A DNA stretch of 8,402 nt from JASFTV01 sp050050615 (GCA_050050615.1 JASFTV010000144.1:1-8402); one strand, 5' to 3'. Counted from the first letter of the stretch, positions 1-6,130 are shown. Made by a program: numbers and translations. Notes: a model not told the origin generated them from the letters alone.

Positions 1-98
1 ACCCCGCCCAGGGTGACCTGGACAACCTTGGTTCCGGCCCCCGCGGCTCCTGTGCATACAAACATCGCGACCAGCAGCACCATCAATGCTTTTTTCAT
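1..98 (-). CDS. Exported protein of unknown function, N-terminal part only
   Basis: Thirty-two complete codons are visible before the gene leaves the window. The start is ATG at 98, preceded by AGGAGGCTTT, a strong ribosome-binding site directly upstream. The first residues read MKKALMVLLVAMFVCTGAAG, a lysine-rich n-region and a hydrophobic core typical of a Sec signal peptide. Cleavage would fall near the AAGA/AGA residues around position 20-22, and the mature part begins TKVVQVTLGGV. The protein resembles the start of the 1056-1790 product (same MKKA start, same LGGV after the signal peptide), and 22 nt around the two start sites are identical (88-109 and 1780-1801). I infer two paralogues of one exported family. 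The rest of the protein, and so its function, cannot be seen. Confidence 0.75.
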   Translation of the reverse strand, partial: MKKALMVLLVAMFVCTGAAGAGTKVVQVTLGG

Positions 99-164
99 AA
101 AGCCTCCTTTTCCCTCGCCTCCGGCTTGGCGTTATTTGTTGGCAGGGATTGGGGATGTTTCAGA

Positions 165-480
165 AAATCCCTCCCGACCTCCCTTTACGAAAGGGAGGAG
201 AGCCTGATAACCGAATTTTCGGCAGCGACTAGGGAACCCTGCTGAAAATCCCTCCCGACCTCCTCCTTCGATGAACTCCCTTCGATGATACTCCCTTCGA
301 CTGCGCTCAGGGCCGGGGGCAGGACGATTCGCTTTACGAAAGGGAGGAGAATCTGAAGGCCGAATTTTCGACAGGGACCAGGGGGCCCTGCTAGAAATCC
401 CTGCCCACCTCCTCCTTCTATGAACTCCCTTCGATGATACTCCCTTCGACTGCGCTCAGGGTCCAAGACAGGGCCGGAGG
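165..480. repeat. Family E repeat: two tandem 149-bp hairpin-rich units
   Basis: This fills most of the gene-free gap 99-509. The stretch from the TTTACGAAAGGGAGG motif at 184 recurs at 333, and ATGAACTCCC at 271 recurs at 420, both 149 bp apart. The first unit contains a perfect hairpin (9-bp arms 178-186 and 190-198, loop ACG). Next comes CCGAA-TT-TTCGG at 211-222, then AGGG-AA-CCCT. A run of CCCTTCGA sub-repeats ends the unit in CTGCGCTCAGGG. The same architecture recurs at 6451-6690. A long open frame on the minus strand (185-466) is an artefact of the repeat; its residues reflect CCCTTCGA periodicity and there is no proper start region. Confidence 0.85.
178..198. repeat. Perfect hairpin within family E
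   Basis: CCTCCCTTT (178-186) and AAAGGGAGG (190-198) are exact reverse complements separated by ACG. The identical hairpin occurs at 6464-6484. Only the right arm persists in the second unit at 333. There is no T-run on either side, so it is not a standard intrinsic terminator. Confidence 0.85.
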
Positions 481-509
481 GAGGGCATCTGATTTTGAAA
501 TACTGTTGG

Positions 510-959
510 CTAAGCTATCTTCAGATCCTTTATCGTAAAAATGTAATACATGTAGATAAGCCCTATGATGAGATCAATGACTCCGAACATGAGCGTGATC
601 TGGGCAGCACTGCTGAACAAAACATAATAGAGGAAAAAAAGAAAAACGAAGATCCTTAACAATCCTTCCCAGAAAACGAACCACGCCCGTTTCTCAATAT
701 CCAGCGACGCTATGATCAGAAGAATTCCCAGAAAAACAACAACCAGGCCAAGGATATTGATCATTAGCACGTGATTCACATTTTCCGGCATGGAGAGCGC
801 GGTTCCCCCAAGCCCCAACGCCCTACCCAGGCCGTTCGAAGCACCCATGAAGATCTTCAGGGAAAAGGGACACATAAGCGCTGCATAACCAACGATATTA
901 AAAATCCCCGTCCAGAAAACCCACAACCTAAAATGCTCTGTTTTTGCCGAACGTTCCAT
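510..959 (-). CDS. Four-helix integral membrane protein of unknown function
   Basis: A 149-residue protein. I start it at the ATG at 959 because GAGGGGG lies about 6 nt upstream. An in-frame GTG at 974 sits on top of that site and would add only five residues. Four hydrophobic stretches are visible at about residues 12-30, 64-85, 92-114 and 118-141, with a glycine-rich loop near 39-53 and a conserved-looking WFVFWEGLLRI at the start of the third helix. The layout suits a small DoxX-like or DUF-type four-helix inner-membrane protein, but I recognise no catalytic or transport motif. The stop codon of the exported-protein gene on the same strand lies 96 nt upstream of the start, so co-transcription is possible. 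Function unknown; the coding call itself is strong. Confidence 0.8.
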   Translation of the reverse strand: MERSAKTEHFRLWVFWTGIFNIVGYAALMCPFSLKIFMGASNGLGRALGLGGTALSMPENVNHVLMINILGLVVVFLGILLIIASLDIEKRAWFVFWEGLLRIFVFLFFLYYVLFSSAAQITLMFGVIDLIIGLIYMYYIFTIKDLKIA

Positions 960-1055
960 AACTGTCCCCCTCACTATGTTTCAGAAGTGTTCAAATCTCT
1001 GCTCGACGCTTATCCACCTTAACTGATTATCCCCTCTCACCCTATCTCCTTTCGA

Positions 1056-1790
1056 TCAAGAACCTGACCCGTTGGCTGAGAGGATTTTTTGAATCCAATC
1101 CTTTGCAGCAGCCCGGACCCAGTCTATGTCCTTTTCTGAGTCGTGCTTTGCATAGACGTACCCAAAGATCAGCTTCTTCTTGACTCTAATAAAACTTATA
1201 GCGCTTGCGTTTACCATCTCAAGCGCTTTTCCCTCCGCAGCGATCTTATACTTGGTCAGGCCGGCATAAGCGATGAAATTGTCGCCTTCGGCGAAAACAC
1301 CAAGTGAAAGCGGCTGTCCAACCTTCAGATCAATCGATATTCCCCGTTCCTTTGATAATTCTTTAGAGACATCGTCAATGTAGGACTGCGCTCGCTCCCT
1401 GTCACGCTCACTTAAATGGCCCTGCTCTTGTCTTATGTGTCGTACCAGTTCCCGAAACTGCTGGGAACTCACATTGCCGCTTTCCATTCCCCGAAAAGCC
1501 TGAACAACCATGTACCTGTCATACACCAAGGTGGCCACTTCACCTTTTTTGAATCTCTGAAGAGCGGCATCAGGAACGAAAAACGCTAACAACCTGTTTT
1601 GCGGCGGGGTAAGTCTTTCTGCTCGATTGCGGATTTGAGGAGAGACATCACTGACTTCGGAAAATCCGTTTGGGGCGGGCAGTTGAATATTGACTCCGCC
1701 CAAGCTAATCCCCACCAACTCGGTTTCGGCCAGCGCACTTTGCGTGCAAAAAAGCATTGCGAGCAGCACTAACATAAACGCTTTTTTCAT
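1056..1790 (-). CDS. Exported protein of unknown function, 244 residues
   Basis: It starts at ATG 1790 with AGGAGG 4 nt upstream. Residues 1-21 (MKKAFMLVLLAMLFCTQSALA) form a clear Sec signal peptide with an ALA cleavage site before ETEL, so the product is probably periplasmic. The mature part has a short N-terminal strand region (LVGISLGGVNIQLP) and a charged helical middle (roughly residues 120-150, rich in RDRERAQSY and ELSKERG). A C-terminal strand-rich region ends in an amphipathic segment, DIDWVRAAAKDWIQKIL. The alternating strand and tryptophan-helix ending vaguely recalls PsbP/Mog1-like folds, but that is only an impression. The N-terminus resembles the partial protein at 1-98, suggesting a local gene duplication with the membrane-protein gene between the copies. 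No enzyme motif is visible. Confidence 0.82.
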   Translation of the reverse strand: MKKAFMLVLLAMLFCTQSALAETELVGISLGGVNIQLPAPNGFSEVSDVSPQIRNRAERLTPPQNRLLAFFVPDAALQRFKKGEVATLVYDRYMVVQAFRGMESGNVSSQQFRELVRHIRQEQGHLSERDRERAQSYIDDVSKELSKERGISIDLKVGQPLSLGVFAEGDNFIAYAGLTKYKIAAEGKALEMVNASAISFIRVKKKLIFGYVYAKHDSEKDIDWVRAAAKDWIQKILSANGSGS

Positions 1791-1905
1791 AAAGCCTCCT
1801 TCCTCGCCCTGACCGTTACCGGCCAGAAAATCTTCCGGACCGGATTAGCCGGCATGTGTTGCCATTTGGAAAAGGGATGAAGTCTCTGTTTGCCGCCTCT
1901 TGGTC

Positions 1906-1936
1906 CTCATACGTCTGGTCCGTTGTTGGTTGTCAA
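1906..1936 (-). promoter_or_regulatory. Possible sigma70 promoter for the 244-residue exported protein
   Basis: On the minus strand TTGACA (1936-1931) is a perfect -35 box. TATGAG (1911-1906) could be a -10 box, but at a 19-nt spacing, which is longer than ideal. It points at the gene starting at 1790, leaving a leader of about 110 nt. The -35 box overlaps the partial family A unit that starts at 1934, so the repeat may have supplied part of the promoter. Weak evidence. Confidence 0.3.
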
Positions 1937-2035
1937 GCATTTGTCATGGGTCCCCGGTGAAATGGTGCAGCTGGGGCTGCCCCCAGTGAAATATGCGCCA
2001 CATTTCACGGGGTAAAAATTTCACCGGGCAAGCAT
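1934..2035. repeat. Family A palindromic repeat, copy 1
   Basis: The core 1952-2028 is bounded by inverted repeats CCCGGTGAAAT (1953-1963) and ATTTCACCGGG (2018-2028), exact reverse complements. Inside lie an arm CTGGGG-CTGC-CCCCAG (1971-1986) and a second GTGAAAT/ATTTCAC pair (1986-1992 and 2002-2008), so a cruciform or cloverleaf fold is possible. CAAGCAT occurs at 1934 and again at 2029, exactly 95 bp apart, so the left flank is the tail of a preceding unit in a decayed tandem array. The repeat fills most of the gap 1791-2070 downstream of the amidase. Confidence 0.9.
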
Positions 2036-2070
2036 TCTTCATCCCACACCGAAAAGCACATGGCGATCCT

Positions 2071-3504
2071 TCAGGCTGAGACGGGTGGCCGGCGGTCTGC
2101 CCAGGGCCTTGCTTGTTCCAGTTGCGCGGCCAGACGAAACAGGGTGGCCTCATCGCCGAAGCGCCCGATGAAGTGGATACCCACGGGCAAATCTTCGTCG
2201 TTCCAGTAGAGCGGCACGGACATGGCAGGTTGTCCCGTCGTATTGGCAATCGGCGTGAAAGGCACAAATGCAAGCGCCCGCACAAGTCCCTGCAAGGGAT
2301 TATCCTTTGGCGAATCAAACGTCCCGAGCGGAACAGGGGGTTCAGCGAGCGTCGGGGTCATGAAAACATCGTATTTTTCCAGGAAACGATCCATGCTACG
2401 GCCGAAATTCTGAATCGTATTCAATGAAAGCAGGTAATCCGACGCCTTGACTTTCCGCCCCATCTCGTAAAGCGCCCATGTCAACGGCTCCACCTTATCC
2501 GGATTCGGCGGTCTGCCGGTGACGCGGGAAATCCCCTCCAGATTGGTGGCACACCCCGCTGCCCAGATATCCATAAATGCCTGGGTCAAGAATTCTCTTT
2601 CGACGTTTGGGGTGTCCATGACCACATCGTGACCAAGGTCATGGCAGAGGGTTGCCGCATCCTCCAACGCCTTGACGCAGTCTTCGTGGATCTTGATGCC
2701 AGGACCTCCCTCCAAAACGAATGCAACACGGAGCTTTCCGTGTGCGGCCTCCACCTCCTCGAGAAAGGGCCGCGACGGCGGCGGTGCCCAGTAAGGGTCG
2801 CCCCTATCAGGCCCTGAGGTGGCATCAAGAAGAGCTGCGCTGTCTCGCACCGACCGCGTGATGGCATGCTCCACCACCAGTCCACTCATGATATCCCCAA
2901 AATCAGGCCCGAGCGGGTTGCGCGCCCGGGTGGGCTTGAGCCCAAAGAGGCCACAGCAGGAAGCCGGAATCCGGATCGATCCGCCCCCGTCGTTGCCGTG
3001 GGCCATGGCGACCATGCCTGCGGCCACGGCAGCGGCAGAGCCGCCGCTGGAGCCCCCGGTAGTCCGGTTCGTGCCCCAGGGATTACGACACGGACCGAAA
3101 AGCCGGGGTTCGGTGGTGGGAAGAATGCCAAACTCGGGTGCATTGGTCTTGCCCAGGATGATGAGACCCGCATGCTTGAGCCTTATTACAAGCTCACTGT
3201 CGTGGTCGGGCACAAAGTGGCGCATGAGCTCCGAGCCAAGCGTCATGGGCACCCCTGCATAAGCTGCGAGCAGGTCCTTGAGCAGGAACGGAACCCCTGC
3301 AAAAGGCCCGTCGGGCAGATTGCCCTTGGCCTCTGCAAGGGCATGTTCATACATGGGGGTGATCACCGCGTTGAGGGTCGGGTTGAGGCGTTCAATGCGT
3401 TCTATGGCCACCTGCACCAGTTCGACGGGTTTGATCTTCTTGCGGCGTATCAGGTCGGCCTGGTCGGTGGCGTCGAGGAAAGCGAGTTCGTCAAGTTTTG
3501 TCAT
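2071..3504 (-). CDS. Amidase (amidase signature family)
   Basis: A 477-residue amidase-signature hydrolase, the usual length for the family, which hydrolyses C-N amide bonds, often of small carboxylic amides. No signal peptide is visible, so it is probably cytoplasmic. The Ser-cisSer-Lys triad is readable: Lys76 in PFLLKDLL, cis-Ser152 in TTGGSSGGSAAAVAAG, and nucleophile Ser176 in GNDGGGSIRIPAS followed by CGLFGLKPT. The 24-residue serine spacing matches known members. I start it at ATG 3504 with GGAGGGG upstream. The frame stays open to 3588, but those 28 extra codons are translated family A repeat. Nothing suggests the tRNA amidotransferase subunit GatA: no gatB or gatC is present and the C-terminal part looks like stand-alone amidases. 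The substrate cannot be predicted. Family A repeats lie close on both sides. Confidence 0.95.
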   Translation of the reverse strand: MTKLDELAFLDATDQADLIRRKKIKPVELVQVAIERIERLNPTLNAVITPMYEHALAEAKGNLPDGPFAGVPFLLKDLLAAYAGVPMTLGSELMRHFVPDHDSELVIRLKHAGLIILGKTNAPEFGILPTTEPRLFGPCRNPWGTNRTTGGSSGGSAAAVAAGMVAMAHGNDGGGSIRIPASCCGLFGLKPTRARNPLGPDFGDIMSGLVVEHAITRSVRDSAALLDATSGPDRGDPYWAPPPSRPFLEEVEAAHGKLRVAFVLEGGPGIKIHEDCVKALEDAATLCHDLGHDVVMDTPNVEREFLTQAFMDIWAAGCATNLEGISRVTGRPPNPDKVEPLTWALYEMGRKVKASDYLLSLNTIQNFGRSMDRFLEKYDVFMTPTLAEPPVPLGTFDSPKDNPLQGLVRALAFVPFTPIANTTGQPAMSVPLYWNDEDLPVGIHFIGRFGDEATLFRLAAQLEQARPWADRRPPVSA

Positions 3505-3522
3505 GGGGACCCCTCCGTGGAC

Positions 3523-3680
3523 GTCATTGGTCCCCGGTGAAATGGTGCAGCTGGGGCTGCCTCCAGTGAAATATGCTCCACATTTCACGGGGTAAAAATT
3601 TCACCGGGCAAGCATTGGTCATTTGTCCCCAGTGATATGGTGCTGCTGGGGCTGCCCCCAGTCAAATATAGTATGCCCCA
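3523..3680. repeat. Family A palindromic repeat, copy 2 plus a degenerate unit
   Basis: The core 3532-3608 is the same length as copy 1 (77 bp) and differs at two positions that I can see (1982/3562 and 1997/3577). It carries the same terminal inverted repeats, 3533-3543 and 3598-3608. A degenerate second unit follows: GTGATAT at 3632 is 95 bp after GTGAAAT at 3537. The second unit keeps the CTGGGG-CTGC-CCCCAG arm but has lost the terminal palindrome. The repeat begins about 19 nt upstream of the amidase start codon, so an amidase transcript starting further upstream would carry it in its leader. Confidence 0.9.
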
Positions 3681-3681
3681 C

Positions 3682-3740
3682 TTGAATACGCGGAGCATTC
3701 AACCCCGGTGAAATAGCCGCCTGCAGCGGATTTCACGGGG
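3682..3740. repeat. Two hairpins related to family A
   Basis: TTGAAT (3682-3687) pairs with ATTCAA (3697-3702). Directly after it CCCCGGTGAAAT (3703-3714) pairs with ATTTCACGGGG (3730-3740), leaving one bulged G. The loop of the second hairpin holds an inner CCGC-CTGCA-GCGG stem (3717-3729). With copy 2 this makes a continuous chain of hairpins filling the gene-free gap 3505-3776 between the FMN-protein gene and the amidase. GGGGCAAGC follows at 3747, as after other family members. Confidence 0.8.
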
Positions 3741-3776
3741 CACGCGGGGCAAGCAGTCGGCATTCACCTCCTCAAC

Positions 3777-4274
3777 CTACTCTGTTTCGTAGCAGGCAAC
3801 GATTTCACCAAAGTACAGTGTATGATAGTCGCGTTCCGGGTATAGGCTTTCGTAATCCTTGATCAGGTATTTGGGATCCATTGGGGCTTTGAACACGATT
3901 TTGCATTCGAAATGGAGGCCGGGTCTGTGGATGATCGGGGAACGCACCTGCTGCGCCTCTTTGATGCCCAGGCTACATTCCTTGAACTTATCCACATCCC
4001 GGCCCGATTTTGTGCCGCAGTACATGAGTTCGTCGTGCATATAGGCCGAGGGCACGGTCACGGTGAAGTCGGCCGCCTTCTCAATGATCCCGAACGTGTG
4101 CCGGGAATCCCGGACTGCCACCATAAAAATAGGCTTGCGCCAGACAAAGCCGACCGTGGCCCAGCCAATGGTCATAGTGTTCAGGGCACTGCCGGCCTTG
4201 ACGGTCAAAAAGGCGCCTTTCTTGATCTGGTTTATCACCTTTTCAGCAACCGCCATGTAATCGATCTTTCTCAC
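3777..4274 (-). CDS. Flavin reductase-like FMN-binding protein (flavoredoxin-like)
   Basis: A 165-residue protein of the flavin reductase-like split-barrel family (DIM6/NTAB type), which binds FMN and moves electrons or reduces flavin. Flavoredoxins of sulfate reducers are close relatives by length and motifs. Visible signatures are NTMTIGWATVGFVWRKP at residues 32-48, VAVRDSRHT at 52-60, the two segments expected to hold FMN, and YCGTKSGRDVDKF at 85-97, typical of the group. The start is GTG at 4274, chosen because AAGGAG lies about 7 nt upstream. The next ATG at 4256 has no such site. A soluble cytoplasmic protein with no signal peptide. The amidase gene follows on the same strand after 272 nt of repeats, which argues against tight operon coupling. 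Redox partner unknown. Confidence 0.92.
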   Translation of the reverse strand: MRKIDYMAVAEKVINQIKKGAFLTVKAGSALNTMTIGWATVGFVWRKPIFMVAVRDSRHTFGIIEKAADFTVTVPSAYMHDELMYCGTKSGRDVDKFKECSLGIKEAQQVRSPIIHRPGLHFECKIVFKAPMDPKYLIKDYESLYPERDYHTLYFGEIVACYETE

Positions 4275-4314
4275 AACAAGCTCCTTTTAATGCGCATGTC
4301 CCACCACCCCTTTT

Positions 4315-4340
4315 TATCTCTCGCAGAGACGCGGAGAAAT
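4315..4340. repeat. TATCTCTCGCAGA dispersed motif, copy 1
   Basis: TATCTCTCGCAGA (4315-4327) continues into GACGCGGAG. It lies about 40 nt upstream of the GTG start of the FMN-protein gene. Related copies occur at 4883, 5923 and 6316 in the same orientation. The rest of the gap 4275-4485 holds only weak inverted repeats, for example CTCAGA-AAGC-TCTGAG at 4425-4440, which has no T-run. Confidence 0.6.
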
Positions 4341-4485
4341 ACTTTACCCAGAGCATAGCGTGATCGCTCAAAAGCCCCTGCTATGGCGGAGGTCCCGACG
4401 GAAAGGCATCAGGCCCTATGCGACCTCAGAAAGCTCTGAGACTTTGAGAGCGGTACCAAGACAGTTACTTCTCATTGGTAACGCG

Positions 4486-4827
4486 TCATTCGTCCTCAGG
4501 GTCCACGGGCGAGGAAATGGCCGGCTCTTCCTCAGGCTTTTCCTCTGCCAGAATCTTTTCAAGAACGCTTTTCGGGGCACTGGGCGCCGGCGCATCCTCA
4601 GGTAGATACAGCATGACACCCCCTCTCACAGGCCGCGTCGCGATTCTCCCCTCTTTGGCCAACTGATTTGTCACCTCCACAGGGTTCTTGTTGAAGTACT
4701 CTCTGAAAGCCTGGTTGAACCCGCTGTATACCGAATGAATCCCCTTGTAGGGCGGCTTCCTGAGCTTCTTGACGGCCCTGACCACAAAATCATACTCGGA
4801 AATCTTTTTCTCTTCAGTGTCCATCAT
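4486..4827 (-). CDS. Small protein with winged-helix-like core and acidic tail
   Basis: A 113-residue protein starting at tandem ATGs (4827 and 4824) with AGGAGGG 5 nt before the first. Residues 13-76 look like a compact folded domain: a helix VVRAVKKLRK, then SVYSGFNQAFREYF, then a helix PVEVTNQLAKEG, then RIATRPVRGGVMLYLP, which reads as the two strands of a wing. That order resembles a winged helix and the domain is basic, so nucleic-acid binding is possible. Residues 80-113 are proline- and glutamate-rich, probably disordered, and end in acidic PVDPEDE. I do not recognise a named family. It stands alone, about 210 nt upstream of the FMN-protein start and 500 nt downstream of the zinc-ribbon gene on the same strand. 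The coding call is firm; the function is inference. Confidence 0.83.
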   Translation of the reverse strand: MMDTEEKKISEYDFVVRAVKKLRKPPYKGIHSVYSGFNQAFREYFNKNPVEVTNQLAKEGRIATRPVRGGVMLYLPEDAPAPSAPKSVLEKILAEEKPEEEPAISSPVDPEDE

Positions 4828-5022
4828 GGCACCCTCCTATGGTCTTCGCCGCAAACATGTTGAAGACACAGATTTTTGGAATTATCTCTCGCAAAGAGCG
4901 CCGCTTCATCGCAGGCCCGCCGTCGCGAGACAGGATTTCAATGTGATCAGTTGCATTACTGTAGACAACCTTATGCTCTCCGTAGCAAGCGGCTCTCGCC
5001 TTAAGTAATGAGAATGATTCCA

Positions 5023-5059
5023 CCCCGATGAAATGCGTCCAGTATTTCATGGGGCAAGC
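5023..5059. repeat. Family A-related hairpin with paired base changes
   Basis: CCCCGATGAAAT (5023-5034) pairs with ATTTCATGGGG (5044-5054) over 11 bp with one bulged G. CAAGCG follows, echoing the CAAGC that follows the full copies. Compared with the hairpin at 3703-3740, one stem pair has changed on both sides (GTGAAAT to ATGAAAT, ATTTCAC to ATTTCAT), so the pairing is kept. Confidence 0.75.
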
Positions 5060-5143
5060 GTGGTGAAATTGCAATTATGAGACGGGATGGGCGGAATTAT
5101 GAAGATCCTGTAGTCATTGTACCGGATCTTATTGATCCTTATA

Positions 5144-5170
5144 CCCCACTACCCCTTTACCCCCTGTCCC
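5144..5170 (-). other. G-quadruplex motif on the minus strand
   Basis: The plus strand carries CCCC, CCCC, CCCCC and CCC runs (5144-5147, 5152-5155, 5160-5164, 5168-5170) separated by 4, 4 and 3 nt. The minus strand therefore has four G-runs of at least three with short loops, meeting the usual intramolecular quadruplex pattern. It lies about 160 nt beyond the stop of the zinc-ribbon gene, on its coding strand. Confidence 0.6.
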
Positions 5171-5328
5171 TGTGCTTTTCCGGTTATTTGCCTTGACGCC
5201 GCCAACAGCGTGCATCATCGAATTTTACACTACCACGAGTCAAAGCGAAATTCGACTCCTTTATTGCGCTTTTATGGGAACACCCTTTCTCATTCTTGGC
5301 CAAAAACGGTTTCCTGGTTTCCCCGGGG

Positions 5329-5484
5329 TCATGGTCTTAGATCTATGCCGCATTCATCACAAAACTTCGCTTCCGGATGAAATAGCCTGCCGCATTGATG
5401 ACACGCAGCGGCAACTGTTTCACCACATTCAAGGCAAAACACCGCAGAGTCTCTATTCAGAAATTCACACGTTGGGCACTTCAT
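5329..5484 (-). CDS. Small double zinc-ribbon protein, 51 residues
   Basis: A short gene of 51 codons plus stop. The product begins MKCPTCEFLNRDSAVFCLEC and ends FCDECGIDLRP. Eight cysteines form four CxxC knuckles: C3/C6, C17/C20, C28/C31 and C42/C45. Within each pair of knuckles the gap is exactly ten residues, and seven separate the pairs: two complete zinc ribbons. Such tandem ribbons usually form the N-terminus of much larger proteins (guanylate/adenylate cyclases with ATPase domains, membrane proteins). Here a TGA ends the frame after the second ribbon and nothing recognisable continues downstream, so it is either a genuine stand-alone adaptor-like protein or the stump of a lost larger gene. 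The ATG at 5484 lies 9 nt after the stop of the HTH-like gene. There is no good ribosome-binding site, so translation may be coupled. Two intact ribbons argue for selection. Confidence 0.75.
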   Translation of the reverse strand: MKCPTCEFLNRDSAVFCLECGETVAAACHQCGRLFHPEAKFCDECGIDLRP

Positions 5485-5493
5485 GCTGAATGC

Positions 5494-5919
5494 TTAACGT
5501 TTTGTTTTGGGATAAAGGATTTCCTCCAGGATCATGTCCAGATCAATGCCTCGCCTTTGGGCCTCTAGCACCAGGTGTAAGGTCTTTCGACTTAGACTCA
5601 GTCGCTCGAAAAAGATCCTGACGCGATCAGGCAGGTCTTCGAGTCTGCGGTGCCCCAGGATTTCCTTGGGATCCATGATGCCGCTGTCGAGAAACTTCCC
5701 AAGATAGTAAGGCGTGATTTTCCGCTTGTAGTCAGCATTGTTGTTTTTTGTGATCATTTCAGTGAGGCGGGATGGGTGGAAGCCGAGTTGCCTCGCGATG
5801 GAGGAAAGCTTGCGCTTTTCGCGGTAGCGGCGGAGGACTTCCCTGACTTGAGGAGCGAATTCTTCGAAAAGGTCAAGGCGGACGTCGTCCTCTTTGTATT
5901 TATCCTTCTGGTTTTTCAT
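5494..5919 (-). CDS. Helix-turn-helix-like protein of unknown function
   Basis: A 141-residue, highly charged, soluble protein. Residues about 22-36 form a basic helix (PQVREVLRRYREKRK). Residues 38-58 (LSSIARQLGFHPSRLTEMITK) match a helix-turn-helix with a turn at GF, like the IARQLG recognition units of transcription regulators. Then comes RKITPYYLGKFLDSGIM (66-82), DLPDRVRIFFERL and a C-terminal helical region ending YPKTKR. I infer a DNA-binding regulator but cannot name its family. The start is ATG at 5919. The only upstream purine run, GAGAGA, comes from the repeat motif TATCTCTCGCAGA at 5923, read on the other strand. The zinc-ribbon gene follows 9 nt after the stop, so the two probably share a transcript. 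A good promoter lies about 340 nt upstream at 6255-6283. Confidence 0.82.
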   Translation of the reverse strand: MKNQKDKYKEDDVRLDLFEEFAPQVREVLRRYREKRKLSSIARQLGFHPSRLTEMITKNNNADYKRKITPYYLGKFLDSGIMDPKEILGHRRLEDLPDRVRIFFERLSLSRKTLHLVLEAQRRGIDLDMILEEILYPKTKR

Positions 5920-6099
5920 GTGTATCTCTCGCAGAACCCGCAGCGTCGCAGGGGTTAAATGGTTCCAGGGTTAGGCATCCTGCCTTGACGGCGTTTCGTC
6001 CCCTGTTGAATAGCATTCGAATTCACTCTTTGAAGAACCAAGAGGGACGCGGATTAAGGCCGACGCTCATGGATCCTCTACAAAAACCGCGGCAGAAAG

Positions 6100-6118
6100 C
6101 CCCGCCCCGTGGGCGGGG
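6100..6118. repeat. GC-rich perfect hairpin
   Basis: CCCCGCCC (6100-6107) and GGGCGGGG (6111-6118) pair perfectly around a 3-nt loop. On the minus strand CTTTCTG follows, a weak U-tract, so it may back up the terminator just upstream of it. Similar GC hairpins beside TTCAC sequences occur at ends of IS200/IS605-type elements, but no transposase or second end is visible here. Confidence 0.6.
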
Positions 6119-6130
6119 AGATTCACTGCG

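Larger units (their letters stand above)
4828..5328. other. Gene-free interval with short repeats
   Basis: No credible gene is visible in this 500-nt gap. It holds a TATCTCTCGCAAA motif at 4883-4895, about 56 nt upstream of the start at 4827. It also holds a family A-like hairpin at 5023-5054, a GGATC-TTATT-GATCC palindrome at 5124-5138 and a G-quadruplex motif at 5144-5170. The open frame 4814-5074 on the minus strand starts inside the hairpin, overlaps the gene at 4486-4827 and lacks a ribosome-binding site, so I do not call it. Confidence 0.6.

Noticed and set aside
185..466. 93-codon open frame on the minus strand, and its sibling at 6471-6749
   Set aside because: Both lie inside the family E repeat; the similarity between them is that of the repeat, and neither has a ribosome-binding site or domain-like composition.
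165..480. CRISPR array
   Set aside because: The repeats are about 149 bp apart, unequal inside, and the sequence between them is itself repeated, unlike unique spacers.
2866..3540. Long plus-strand open frames opposite the amidase
   Set aside because: They are antisense shadows of a clear amidase gene with intact catalytic motifs; composition is low in hydrophobic cores and start sites are absent.
1934..3608. Integron-like attC sites flanking an amidase cassette
   Set aside because: The spacing and palindromy fit loosely, but the terminal repeats lack the GTT/AAC core sites of attC and no integrase is visible.
4814..5074. 86-codon minus-strand open frame
   Set aside because: It begins inside a family A-like hairpin, lacks a ribosome-binding site and overlaps the start of the better-supported gene at 4486-4827.
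5077..5196. Plus-strand open frame of about 40 codons starting MRRDGRNYEDPVV
   Set aside because: The beginning looks protein-like, but there is no ribosome-binding site, it runs into the C-rich quadruplex tract and no family is recognisable.
6045..6125. End of an IS200/IS605-type element at the 6100-6118 hairpin
   Set aside because: Only one GC-rich hairpin is present; there is no tnpA, tnpB remnant or second end in the window.
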